From assembly GCA_963969595.1 (NCBI GenBank), contig OZ018410.1:21376913-21440912 (forward strand): DNA of 64,000 bases, in the 5' to 3' direction. Below, piece after piece: positions 22,562-32,888 of the stretch. Origin of the DNA: Neckera pumila. Its lineage: Eukaryota > Streptophyta > Bryopsida > Hypnales > Neckeraceae. Position 1 is the stretch's first letter. Each line of letters opens with the position of its first letter. The notes under the pieces are model-generated. The model was not told the DNA's origin. It saw nothing but the letters and a program-made list of their open reading frames with translations, and made no database searches. The translations under genes were made by a program, and so were the position numbers.

Positions 22562-23746
22562 CTAGGTTAGTCCATTACCAAACTCTTTTCCAGAATCACT
22601 ATCAGAATCACTATCTGAGTCCGAGTTACTATTAGAATCACTATCTGAGTCCGAGTTACTATTAGAATCACTATCAGAACTAGTAGTTGAATCATGAAAT
22701 TCTATTTTATCATCATCACTAGCAATAATATTAACATATTCATCTTCTTTAATATTTCCTCCGCAAATTTTCTTTTTGTTTCCTTTTGATTTTGCTATTG
22801 TCAAAGATTTATTGTTTGTACCAATTCTCGGCTTCTTATTACGGCTTTTCTTCCAATTTGTCACTAATCGATCTAATTCCCACAATGTTTTGGTATCAAG
22901 ATCTTCAACTACAACTTCTACTTCATGGTCACCATTGTCCTCACCATTAGCAAGGATTTGCATCACTTGTGAAATCTTTTGTTCGGGAAGCATTTGAAGA
23001 TCTTCCGTTAGCTTGATTTGTTCGTCATATGTCATTGGCCTCTTACTCAAGTCGTGCCGGCTTGGTTTTGGTAACTTTGAAGAACATTTTCTTGCTATGT
23101 ACTTATTATTAACTTTGGGTTTTGGATTCCATTGTTTTTCAAATATATTTGATAATGCTTTTGCCATCTTGTATACATCATGATTTGCGTTATTATAAGT
23201 CATTGCATTTGAAAATGTGAGCCTCACATCGAAAGCAAAATCTTCGGGATTTCCATAACAACCATCACGCAATTTTTCATTTATTGTGCCCAAATCCATT
23301 GGATTTTGGATAATCGAAAGGTAATCGGGAATGCATAACTTGACGGGATCAACATGCTCATTGAACACCCATCCATTCTTGTGCTTCATCAATGTTTTTA
23401 AGATTACCGAACAACGCTCTATTATTCCATCATAGCTAGGATCCACCCTTTTTTGCTTTCCAAGTGTCGTGACTTTTTTCACACTTGATTCATCATCCCA
23501 ATTCATAAATTTGTCATCACGATAGAATGAATTTGATTTTGGTATGCATTTGGAGTGTTTATTAAACTTGACATCTTCATGGTATGTTTGTGGTACTTGG
23601 AGAATATTCATCCTTGAATTGATATTTGTTAATGCGTCAAAATGTGCTTTCATTTTGTTTTTTAGTTTATACCTTTCATGTGCTTTGTACCTTCCAATGT
23701 TCACATTCATAGTCCTAATATAGAATAATGATTTTCTATATAACAT
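22562..23746 (-). CDS. GTE-type bromodomain + NET domain protein (BET family)
   Basis: Predicted nuclear reader of acetylated histones in the plant GTE (BET) family. The 394-residue frame holds a bromodomain at about residues 108-206. GWVFNEHVDPVKL supplies the shelf region, NPMDLGTI follows, and TYNNANHDVY carries the conserved acetyl-lysine-binding Asn (N185). A NET domain lies at about 236-302 (RPMTYDEQIKL, LPEQKISQVMQI, DTKTLWELDRLVTNWKK). A basic stretch and a Ser/Asp-rich acidic tail (about 355-388) follow. The first Met (23,746) is uncertain: a second Met lies 13 codons in (23,711), and ttctatattag directly before it could be a 3' splice site, so a 5' exon may exist upstream. No intron interrupts the bromodomain-NET part. 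It is not repeated in U1-U3 and looks intact. Confidence 0.85.
   Translation of the reverse strand: MLYRKSLFYIRTMNVNIGRYKAHERYKLKNKMKAHFDALTNINSRMNILQVPQTYHEDVKFNKHSKCIPKSNSFYRDDKFMNWDDESSVKKVTTLGKQKRVDPSYDGIIERCSVILKTLMKHKNGWVFNEHVDPVKLCIPDYLSIIQNPMDLGTINEKLRDGCYGNPEDFAFDVRLTFSNAMTYNNANHDVYKMAKALSNIFEKQWNPKPKVNNKYIARKCSSKLPKPSRHDLSKRPMTYDEQIKLTEDLQMLPEQKISQVMQILANGEDNGDHEVEVVVEDLDTKTLWELDRLVTNWKKSRNKKPRIGTNNKSLTIAKSKGNKKKICGGNIKEDEYVNIIASDDDKIEFHDSTTSSDSDSNSNSDSDSDSNSNSDSDSDSDSDSGKEFGNGLT
22605..22679 (-). repeat. 30-bp minisatellite coding the acidic Ser/Asp tail
   Basis: A 30-bp unit (on the plus strand ctatctgagtccgagttact plus ten bases) is repeated about 2.5 times in frame. It encodes alternating SDSDSNSN in the C-terminal tail of the bromodomain protein, so tail length is likely to vary by unit slippage. 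Confidence 0.8.
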
Positions 23747-23810
23747 AAGTATATGATAAATTAGACTAAGTATGTTATTAACATATTATGAATGTTTGGT
23801 ATTTACTAAT

Positions 23811-23812
23811 AT

Positions 23813-23882
<70 letters not shown>
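23811..23882. repeat. Compound (TA)n(TG)n microsatellite
   Basis: A TA run is followed by about 27 TG units (23,829-23,882). It lies roughly 70-135 bp upstream of the first in-frame Met of the minus-strand bromodomain gene, in its promoter, 5' UTR or first intron. Confidence 0.95.
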
Positions 23883-23885
<3 letters not shown>

Positions 23886-24261
23886 ACAATATATAGATTT
23901 TATTACAAAACGTCATAAAAATAGTATGATAAGAATATATAGTGGAGTCTGATTTTTGTAAAAGTATAAAAAAACAAAAAATATTCAAAAAGTAAAAAAT
24001 GGTTTTTTTAGAAGATATATATATATATATATATATGTGCCTTAAATGAAGCTATTTGTTTGTTAGGGTGAGATCTCCAAAATCGTACGTCTTTTGGTAA
24101 CATTGAATTGCATTCTACGGGGAGGGGTGCACAAATTTTGTTTTGTGATGTTTGGACCTACAGTGAGAAAGTTATTGAACTTTGAAGATTCTGTAAATTA
24201 GAAAATTAGAAAATTATTTTTTACTTTGACTTTGATTGTGGCAACGGCACAGGGTACACTA

Positions 24262-24262
<1 letters not shown>

Positions 24263-24329
<67 letters not shown>
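24263..24329. repeat. (TA)33 microsatellite
   Basis: A long pure TA run upstream of the bromodomain gene. A shorter TA run lies at about 24,016-24,035. The open frame across it is a repeat artefact. Confidence 0.95.
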
Positions 24330-24331
<2 letters not shown>

Positions 24332-25049
24332 ATCATGTAAAAAGTAAAAGAATTTTCCTTCATGTTATAAAGTATAGGTTGTCTAATTTCCGTCATTCAA
24401 AATATCATTCCAAAATGGATCACAAGAGGAGGAGTCTAGCACATTTTTAGCTTGTTTCTATTGTTACAAGGGAGGAATTTAAGATGATAGAGCTGTTATT
24501 TTGAAAGATGAAAGCTTGGCCTTTTAACTAATAACAACTTTTATTTTAGAAAATGTTATTTGAAAATGAAGGTTATGATTCTCTCCGTGTATTGTACCGA
24601 GTTGCTTTGGTTGTGCTGAAGCTTGTATTTTAGGCTTGTATTTGTTATAATTATGTGCAATGAAGTGGTTTCATTTGTTTTTAAAGTAAAAATATAAATT
24701 TATCTCTAGAATTTATTCGTAAAAAGTGTTGAATCAAAATGAAAATGAAAATAAAAGTATCAATTGGAAATTTAGAAATTTCTAGCATTATAATAAAAAT
24801 TTAAGTTACAAGGTCAAATTTATAATTTTATAGTAAAAATAGAAGTCAAATGAGTTCTAAAAAAAACAATTTTATCATGGAAAATTTGGAAATAAACATC
24901 TAAAACCATTTTGAAACCCGTCTTGAGGTGTAAATAGAGTTTGATGCATTCCTATCATTTAGGAATTTGAATTTCAAATGATGAGTTTTCAGAGTGTAGT
25001 TTTGGAATACTTAAAAATTGAATTTTTGGAGCATTTTCAAGGAGGCTTC
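24330..25049. other. Intergenic AT-rich sequence
   Basis: No gene or repeat boundary was recognised between the microsatellite and the start of U2. Confidence 0.4.
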
Positions 25050-25450
25050 AGATTAAGTTAGTGATGGGTACTGCTCAAACGAAGTTTTTTTACTGAAATT
25101 CTGGACCTCCTCTTATCTGGTGGAGTAGGGGATTCTATTGTCATGAATCAAGGACTAATTTATGTCACCACACGCAACTGGAATATGACCATTGCAAGTA
25201 TCAAGTGAAGCAGAATGATGCTTCTGGGCCTCATGACCCAGGTTTTTTTGGGCCGCGTATCAGCTTGATGGCGTCATTGCATAGGCCAATTTTTGGAGGG
25301 ACAAGGACATAGAGGTAAGAAGAATCTCGCAGATTGAGTGAATTTTGTTCGAAATAAGAAAAATTGTTGCTCATGACAAGGACGTGACAAGGACGTGACA
25401 AGGACGTGGCTTTGTAATGTGACATTTAGAGTGCTTGTATTTGCTTTTAA

Positions 25451-26603
25451 CCCCTAAAGGCCCAAGGCCTTGTTTTTGAACACCCAAAACTACCATATAT
25501 ATAGCAAAGAGTAAATAGAATTGAAAAATATTTTTTTTGCACATCTAACCAAAGGATCTTACACCTAACTAGTATGAGAGTGTGTGGAAAACATTTCAAA
25601 TTTTTTGACCGCATAGATTGCAGGAGATCTGCATTTAAAGTGAAAAAAACAAGTTTTGCAACACATTGTGGGACTAGATTTTATGATTTTGAACATTTTT
25701 AACTTAAATGTTTTGCTCTATAGAGTTTTGAGCTTTAAATATATGTAATAGAGAATTGAGTTGAGAATCTACGGGGAAAAAAACTCTAAAAAAAATTAAT
25801 TTTCATTTTAAAAAAATTTGTTAAGTAGAAGTAGGTACAAGATAGAAGGAAAATCTAAAATATGTATCTTTTTTCTATGGAAATAAAAAGCACTAATTCC
25901 AGTGGTGAGATTGTTCTAGAAAAAAAAAAAAAAACTTGTCAAACTTTTTGTTTGAAAAATTGTAAAGTTGCACTCATAAATGAATCCTACAAGTTATTCT
26001 TTTTAGGAAAATGCCTTAAGTGCCTAAAAAATAAAATTTTCCATAGGATTTTCATAAAAAATCCAAATGAAATGAATTAAAGCTTTCCCAATAGAGAAAG
26101 GTACTAGCTTTGTCCCACTAAAAAGCTCTTGATTTTACCTCCTTTTTTTTCTTAGTAGTTTTGATTACGCATATTGGAAGCTTGCTTGGATCCAATTTTT
26201 ATTTTAGTTGCATTGAACAGATACAATGTTCTTCATGGATTGTGGTGGTATAAAATTTAGACCATTCTGAATTATACATTTTACAACATGGTCAATGAAA
26301 TTAGTATAAGAAAAACATGAGATAAAATAAGGAGCTTTTTAGTGGGACAGAGGTAGTGTAATCTATTAAGAAAAATAAATAAAAATTAAAAAATTCTTTT
26401 TGCTTCCCCCGTCTTCTATTTGAGCTTGTTTGGGCATAATTTTTTTCTTGAATATCGATTTGAGAAAAACATCATATTCCCATAAAGCTTAGCAGATTTC
26501 CAATCTTCAAAAAAAAATTTAGAAAATTATGAAAACAATTCAGCCCGTAGGTACCCGCCCAAAATCCCATTTGTCCCCCAAACGGACAACATGCTTTCAG
26601 GGG
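25451..26603 (+). mobile_element. A-type TTAA element carrying a nested Stowaway-like MITE
   Basis: TTAA at 25,447-25,450 is followed by CCCCTAAAGGCCCAAGGCC. The right end GCTTTCAGGGG is at 26,603, after the subterminal stem (tttgtccccc / ggacaa). Removing the nested MITE (26,104-26,356) leaves about 0.9 kb, the standard A length. It abuts a second, inverted element at TGAA 26,604-26,607, a decayed shared TTAA. Confidence 0.85.
26104..26356. mobile_element. Stowaway-like MITE nested in an A-type element, 253 bp
   Basis: The left end CTAGCTTTGTCCCACTAAAA follows TA. The right end TTTTAGTGGGACAGAGGTAG is its inverted partner. The terminus CTACCTCTGTCCCA resembles the Stowaway consensus beginning CTCCCTCCGTCCC (known family feature). 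The right TA is blurred (TGTA). Confidence 0.7.
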
Positions 26604-26607
26604 TGAA

Positions 26608-27525
26608 CCTTTAAAGTACCAAAGTCCCCTCGAGGGACACTTGGGATTTCGGGCAAGCATGTACGACCTGAAATTTTGACCTGATTTTTTGAATTGTTTT
26701 TTGAAGATAGGAAATCACATTAGCGTTCTAAAAATATAATTCTTTTTGCAATCAGTGCCCGGAGCAAAAGTTATACCACCCAAAGTCAAAAAAGCAGTTT
26801 GTCGGGAAGAAATAAAAAACTTTAAATTTTTTTATTTTATTTATTTTATTTTTTTCCCTCAAAGATCATGTTTTTGTCTACATTTGAAGCTTTGATTCAT
26901 TCTATTTGGACTCTAAATGAGAAAGTTATGGACAATCTTGTTTTTTGGGCAATTTAAGCATCTTAAGAAAAAAACTTATAGAATTCATTTTTGAATGCAA
27001 TTTTCAAATTTTTCAAATTTTTTTTTTGAAAAGGTTAAGTTTGTTTGCAAGGGCAATCCCACAGTTGGGATTATGGTGTTTTAATTCAATCTAAGAGCTA
27101 TTAACAATTTAGAATTTTGTTCAATTTTGGACTTACTTCTACTTAACAATTTTTTTATATGTGAAAATCACGTTTTGACACTCTGTAACTTTTTTCCCCG
27201 ACTCTCAACTCAAATTTTCAACACAAATTTTTTTAACTTAATGGTGTGTAGTGCAAAAAGAATCCACAAATGTCTGTCAAAGTCATTTGAAATTGCCGGC
27301 CGTAGTTCAAAAAAACTTCTTTTTCCAACTTCAAATGCCAATATCTTCCAATCTGTACGGTCAAACTTCATGAAATTTTTACCACATGATCTAAGACAAA
27401 TGAAGTACAAGATCCTAAGGTTAGTTTCCAAATTTTTGTTTTTTTTCTGGTTTAGGGAGTAATCGTAGCAAAAATGGCAGTTTTCAGTGGTTTTGGAGCC
27501 AGAAACTGCCTTGGTATTTTAGGGG
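26608..27525 (-). mobile_element. A-type TTAA element, minus orientation, 918 bp
   Basis: Starting at the shared TGAA (26,604-26,607), CCTTTAAAGTACCAAAGTCC is followed by the stem CCCCTCGAGGG. It is the reverse complement of the A-type right end. The other terminus GGTATTTTAGGGG is followed by TTAA at 27,526-27,529. Internal open frames of up to 111 codons (27,127-27,462) are not conserved as proteins between copies. Confidence 0.85.
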
Positions 27526-27530
27526 TTAAG

Positions 27531-27791
27531 TACAATTTGATTTGGATGAACTGTGGCATAAGAAAACGTCACAAAGTAGGCCCAAAGTATGATACCAAGG
27601 AGCCAAGAATATCATCTCAGTTAATTACCAGTTTGCTCTCTTTGCAAGGGTGGAACTTAGGTTACACGAAGGTACCTCTTGAATTCCCAAAATATAGTGT
27701 AATTCAAAATGTAGTAACTATTGGAGAAATAGGTAGTGGACCAAGTTGGGTTTGCGCTTTGTCCAAGGTCCATGTTGTTCTTTGTGGATGA
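27531..27791 (+). CDS. Unidentified 87-codon open frame shared by U2 and U3 (doubtful gene)
   Basis: From the TTAA junction the frame reads YNLIWMNCGIRKRHKVGPKY through ALSKVHVVLCG and stops at 27,791. The partner at 40,800-41,060 has the same length, frame and stop. About a fifth of residues differ (for example LLSLQGWNLGY is kept), and most base changes alter amino acids, which does not suggest strong constraint. No start codon precedes it except inside the adjacent transposon (27,474). I do not recognise the family; it may be an exon or a relic. Confidence 0.3.
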   Translation, partial: YNLIWMNCGIRKRHKVGPKYDTKEPRISSQLITSLLSLQGWNLGYTKVPLEFPKYSVIQNVVTIGEIGSGPSWVCALSKVHVVLCG

Positions 27792-28475
27792 GAAATCCAT
27801 TTAGAATCCTACATAAACACAATCAATAACATAATGCTTTTTTAAGGAGTTTTTTCTTTGCCAACCTCTTTGAGATAGGCCTACCGGAAATTTAGGAGAG
27901 CATGAATCCATGACAAGCTAATTTCACACAACTATTGAGATTTTTTTGAAATAATTGACCTTGCAATCTAATGATAGATTAATGTGGCTTGGCCGTGGTC
28001 TCTTTTGGATTTACACCAAGATTATACCACAGTATATTATTATTTTTCCCTAGGGAGGATCCCGCTTCATGTGGTCACATTTAAAAGTGGTATACCTCTA
28101 GCTTTGAGTGCTTTGGATCCCTTGGTATGGCCTTGGTGTAAATTGGCCTTTAAACTTCAATTTAGAAAGGTGACTAATTATGACTATTATGTGAATTGAT
28201 TGAATGCAATCATATTTTGTTGCCATTACAAAAAAATTCAAGTGCAATTAAAAATTTAATACAAACTCTAGAACAAAGTGAAGATGATATTTAGGATAAT
28301 TTTAGCATTATAGAGAATCACTATATACAAAGTAATCCCTAAATGACTAAGCAGTCCACTTTGGATTTTTTGAGAACTTGGTGATAAAATGTATTAACTT
28401 TATAATTTGAAATTTTTGCACAAAATTTTTAGAATGGATGCTAATATTCTTCCGAATCTCTTAGTGAAGCTTTGC
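27792..28475. other. U2 intergenic sequence with empty site at 28,150
   Basis: It is collinear with U3 41,061-41,957. The junction ggcctTTAAacttcaattta at about 28,150-28,153 is the empty counterpart of the U3 element at 41,422-41,642. Around 28,341 a taatccctaaatgacta phrase may be a decayed TTAA-element end. Confidence 0.6.
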
Positions 28476-28479
28476 TTAA

Positions 28480-29007
28480 CTCCTAAATGCCCAAGGCACC
28501 AAAATGTGGTGTCAAAGAAACTTTGAAGTTAAATAAAGCCTTATTTAAATTCTATTTTTAGTATTTTTATATTTTTGAAAAACTCTTTTTGAAGTCTAGT
28601 TTTAGCTTCAAAAATCTGATTATCAAAATGAATGATTATGTTTTTTCTATTTAATATTTTGTGCAAGGGTACCCATTGCAATCTTGACTTTCCATAGTAT
28701 TGAGGGCTCTTGAAAATGAGCCTCAAGTACACAAGATCTTGGAAAAAAAATCACACTAGAAATTCATTTGAAAAAATTGTAGAGTAGATTTTGAGAAGCT
28801 GTAAATTGATTGAGGTTATGCATGTTAGGCCCTTCAACCTTGTATTTTTTTGGTGACCAAATTTTTATATTTGACATACAAAAAGAGAGTTAGTTTGAAT
28901 TGGTATGGTTACATTTCAAAATTGATTCAACTTATCAAAATGTTGTCTCTTTGTTTAATTTAGAACAAATTCCAAGAAGCTCAAAACAAGCCTTGGGCAT
29001 TGAGGGG
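28480..29007 (+). mobile_element. TTAA-flanked E-type element, 528 bp
   Basis: TTAA 28,476-28,479, left end CTCCTAAATGCCCAAGGC, right end GCCTTGGGCATTGAGGGG, TTAA 29,008-29,011. A related element lies at 45,395-46,491 in U3 (shared gcccaaggcaccaaa). At the orthologous TTAA in U3 sits a different, B-type element (41,958-42,901). It contains the empty site (28,529-28,532) for the element nested in its U3 relative. Confidence 0.85.
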
Positions 29008-29136
29008 TTAAAGTTCATTCCAAAGCAAAAGTTAGAAGTTTCTTTTTGAATTTGAATGTTATAATAGATAGGTAAAAATATACTCTATAAGATATTAATT
29101 AATTTTGTTGGACTGTATAGATTGATGCCTACTTAC

Positions 29137-30048
29137 CTCTAAAGGACCAAATGGCTTTTCTTTGGCAACACAACAATTTTGGGCAGCTCACACTAAATGA
29201 AAAACTTTATTGTTTTTCTTTGAGAATTTCACACAACATGTGCCCAAGGAGTAGCTTTAAGGCCCAACAATTTTCAAAACTTTTGAATACATGGTCAAAA
29301 AGTAATTGGATGATATGTCATTTTCAACAGTTGGTGGGCAGCTCAAAAAAATTCTGAAAAATCACTTTTAAGAAAAAATAAAAATTTGAAATTGGTTTTC
29401 GTAGATTTATATATATTGATTTATTCCATTTTGATTTATGAGATGAAAACGATGAGCTGTTCTAGTTTGCGGGCAATTATGGAATCTCTACTCTAAAATA
29501 AACTTTGAAGTCCTTTATTTAACTCAATTTTCAATAATTTTGAAAAAACATAAAAATATTGGATGTAGATTGTTTATCACAACATGACAACCATTGGGAT
29601 TGGAATTTTTCAATTCTATAATTAAATTCTTAACAATTTAGTGTTTTGAATCATTCTCTACCTCTTTCTACTTACTATTTTTTTCCTATATGTTGTACAA
29701 TTCCAAATGATCTGAACTTTTTCAAGCATGTAGCCAACTTGCTTTGAAAAATGAATTCAAAGAGTAGCCACCATTTTGGACATATTTTCATACAAATGTG
29801 ACCTGTGAAGTGCAACTGCCCGATTTTTGCAAGGCCAAGAAAAGGGGTCTGTCAATTCAAATGCTAATATCTTGCAATTTACAAGGTGGAAATTTCTAAA
29901 TTTTTTTCTACATATTCTAAAACAAGCTTACTACAAGATCCTACTGTTACATGTGTCCAAAAATGTTTTTTTCTATGATTTGGTACTTGTACTAGAAATT
30001 GCAATTTTGGACCACTTTGGTGAAAACGTAGTCTTTGACCTTCGGGGG
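29137..30048 (-). mobile_element. B-type TTAA element, minus orientation, 912 bp
   Basis: The left end CTCTAAAGGACCAAATGG follows a decayed TTAC, and CTTTGACCTTCGGGGG is followed by TTAA at 30,049-30,052. U3 runs from gcctact straight to caaaagcattt near 43,012, so the element is absent there. The interior is the reverse complement of the B-type copies at 41,958, 53,262 and 55,483. Confidence 0.8.
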
Positions 30049-30052
30049 TTAA

Positions 30053-31440
30053 AAGCATTTGAATTAATTAATTCCAAATAATAAGGTGAACGTTATGAAG
30101 TTTTATTTTACAAGCAATGAAGGCAAGAGAAAACAAATAAAGTCAATTAGTGAACTCAAATTTGAAATTTTTCAAATAAAAACAAAAAGAAAGATTATCA
30201 ATTGTTTACAAAAACAATTCTCAACATTGGTATTAACAATCTTTAGTTCCTTGTAACGTTATTTGCAATTTTGTTTTTTCTTTCATTTAATACCGCCCTC
30301 CACTTTGGTAATTTAAAAAAAAATGAATATGAAATTTTTTTGGTTTAATTTTTTAACATATATTTTCAACACATTTTTTCAATACGTTGACTAAGACACA
30401 CAAGTTATGGAGCAGATATGTTATTTTCTAAAAATGTTGAAAGATAAAGCTTTGCCCTTTAGAAGGCTAGAATTTTATTATATCATAAAGTTTAGGCAAA
30501 ATGATTGAATTTTCACTAAACTGGTAAGGATTTGGACTCATTTTAAAATTTTGGAAGGATGTATTTGGACAAGTTAACTAAATGACTCAACAATTAAATT
30601 TGTTACAATATAATTGTAGATAAAGATTTTAATCTTGCTTTGGAGATGAGTATTTTGTAGCAATTTTGGGCCTCTAACTACCCATCAAAGAACTTTAGGG
30701 ATGAAAATGGTGAAAATCTCAAAATTTAGCACTTTTCTAGACACTTGTCCTAACTTGTTTTTACAACTCTTTGTACTGTGCATACTTAAATGTCTCATTA
30801 ATTTTGGCCTCCTATATTTCATTATTTCAATTAATATAGAAAAATACAAAAGTTGTGGATAAGCAAAGAAAGGAACAAGGAGGGTTAGATTGAGTGACTG
30901 ACTTCATCATTATCCAGTTGTAATGAAAAATAGTCAAATAGGGCAATTATTTTGATTAAATTGGCAAGTTTAAATTGCCAAAAATGAGATGATCAATTGC
31001 AAAAATTGCAATTTTTTCTTATACCCGTAATTGTCCAAATGACTAGTTTTGGGTTGTTGCCCCTCTTTGCCAAACAATAATTTCTTTTCTCCAAGTAATT
31101 TGTTGTCTCCAAGTAATTTGTTGAGTTATAGGTGTCTGAAAATGTATTATTTTATGCAGTTTACGTCTTTGCAAATAGGGCTCCCTTGTGCACATACTTC
31201 TAAATATTAGAGATGGCTTAAAATCATTATTTTGCTAAAATATCTTTACCATGAAGTCCTCCTAATTGGCCAATTTTTGGTTTCTTTGCAAAATCGTAAA
31301 GTTGACGGTATATACTCAAATTATTATCCATTAGGCTAAATTAAGACATACATTATTGACTACCCCATTCACAATGGTCTAAAGGTTAGCATGATTACTC
31401 TTATCCATTCGACTCTATTTAATCTATTGATGATTGACCA
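30053..31440. other. U2 intergenic sequence, collinear with U3 43,020-48,450
   Basis: No gene is seen. It holds the uninterrupted counterparts of three U3 insertions: about 30,558 (43,523 element), 30,863 (44,363 element) and 31,028 (44,794 element). Confidence 0.6.
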
Positions 31441-31449
31441 CATCAGTTA

Positions 31450-31840
31450 CAATATTCAAGTCAATTCCAAGAGTAGATAGTTGGATCAAAAAGGATAATG
31501 GCTTCTTTACATTAGTGATAAAGGACCGCAACAAAGACAGCCACAACATTCAAGTCAATCCCAAGAGTAGATAGTTGGATCAAAAAGGATAACGGCTTCT
31601 TTACATTAGTGATAAAGGACCGCAACAAAGACAGCCACAATATTCAAGTCAATCCCAAGAGTAGATAGTTGGATCAAAAAGGACAATGGCTTCTTTACAT
31701 TAGTGATAAAGGACCGCAACAAAGACAACCACAATATTCAAGTCAATCGCCATAGGCGATAGTTGAAAAAGTGATCCAAGTGCTCTAACAACCTCTTTAC
31801 ACTAATGTCCAAGGGCCGTAACAAAGACGATTTCTTGCAC
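31450..31840. repeat. 94-bp tandem repeat upstream of the U2 TPD1-like gene
   Basis: Units start at caatattcaagtcaat 31,450, 31,544, 31,638 and 31,732 (period exactly 94). Three are nearly identical; the fourth is diverged but keeps ccgtaacaaagac. Each unit carries tagatagttggatcaaaaag and aaaggaccgcaacaaagac. U3 has only the first few bases of one unit (about 48,543-48,560) before continuing into the promoter. It sits about 1.1-1.4 kb before the ATG and ends roughly 50 bp before the conserved TATA-like box. Confidence 0.9.
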
Positions 31841-31886
31841 AGTGATTGGAGGCTCTTCTCCTCGAATCAAGACCCTAAGTCACTAA

Positions 31887-31892
31887 TATAAA
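31887..31892 (+). promoter_or_regulatory. TATA-like box, U2 TPD1-like gene
   Basis: TATAAA within gtcactaatataaa is conserved with U3 (48,601) at the end of a conserved block (tcaagaccctaagtcactaa). If used, the transcript leader would be about 1 kb, possibly with a 5' UTR intron. Confidence 0.45.
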
Positions 31893-32799
31893 CTGAAGCA
31901 CCTTCCCCTTGAATTACAGAAGCCCTTCCATTTCCTTCTCCATTTCCCTCCTCCGGTGGTAACAGTCGTTGCTTTGCTTCCTTTGCCTCATCAAGTCCTA
32001 GTATGTATCTATTGGCGGCACATGTTGCTCTTCTTTCATTGCATTAGCTGCAAGTTCATGCTTTTTGTGCTCTTCATGCTTTTCAATCTAGCTACGTAGG
32101 GCAGTCAATCCAATTGCAAAAAGTAGTTTGCATGCGACTGTTCCACTGCATATGCGTGCATTTCCTATTGTAAGTCATGTCTTTAGTTTGTTTCTAGTAA
32201 ATTTGGAGAGATTTCTTTTGAAGTTTGTTAGGTGCAGTCGAGCAACATACAATGTTATTGAGAGTTGAAAAAGAATTGAAATTCAACTGGTTTTATTGCA
32301 ATTTTTGCACTGCATTAATTCCCAACTTGGAGTATATCAAACCTAGATTCTTTTGAGTTCAGACTTGTTCAAATTCCCGTCCGACCGGTTTAAATCTTTT
32401 CATGATTGTAGGTGAACTTCCTTTTGATATTAAATCCCATTCCCAACACCCATCTTTTTTCTTGTGGTGCTAGTGAAGGATTGGAGCTACCTCTTTAATT
32501 CAAAGTAAACAAAATTGAAGAGTTTCCTAGGGAGTTCTTTGCATTTTAGATCTTTTGCTTGTGCAAATTAAAGCATAGTTGAACATCAATATTATCTCAA
32601 TGTTGAGTTTTGCACTTTTCAAGTTAGATTTGTACTTATATTCAGGTTTGTCATGAATCGTTTTGGTTTCCAAACACGTACGCCTAGCTTGCATCCTATT
32701 GTTGTTGCCCTCGTTTATTACTAAAAATCTAACTAGCTACAACACTACACTCTTCTTGACAACAAGTTTAATTGATCATTGACACTCCGTGTTCACCCT

Positions 32800-32816
32800 A
32801 TTGTATTCCATTTCCA
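32800..32816 (+). promoter_or_regulatory. Possible 3' splice site of a leader intron
   Basis: The pyrimidine-rich ttgtattccatttccag is conserved as ctctccatttccag in U3 (ending 49,516). In both genes it precedes ttgtaacttat(a/t)ccaag and lies 72-73 bp before the ATG. No donor is clearly conserved, so the intron is an inference. Confidence 0.35.
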
Positions 32817-32888
32817 GGTTGTAACTTATACCAAGACAAGCCCTCACAATTAAGACCCAATCCACTGCTGCAAGATTGATTGAGTACC

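Larger units (their letters stand above)
25050..31390. repeat. Segmental duplication unit U2, upstream part (partner 40,398-48,480)
   Basis: It is collinear with U3 over gttagtgatgggtactgctc, tctattgtcatgaatcaagg, gcttgatggcgtcattgcat, the conserved open frame at 27,531-27,791, taggcctaccgg, gaattaattaattccaaata and tagggctcccttgtg. Differences between the units are mostly insertions of the mobile elements listed here. The first 100 bp also resemble 10,820-10,920 of U1, where the junction between units probably lies. Confidence 0.85.

Noticed and set aside
24226..24450. 74-codon open frame with repeated YI residues
   Set aside because: It is a translation of the (TA)n microsatellite.
27127..27462. 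Open frames of 60-110 codons inside A- and B-type elements (also 29,827-30,081; 55,426-55,650; 38,371-38,616)
   Set aside because: They share phrases because the DNA is repeated. Frames are not kept between copies and no transposase motif is seen.
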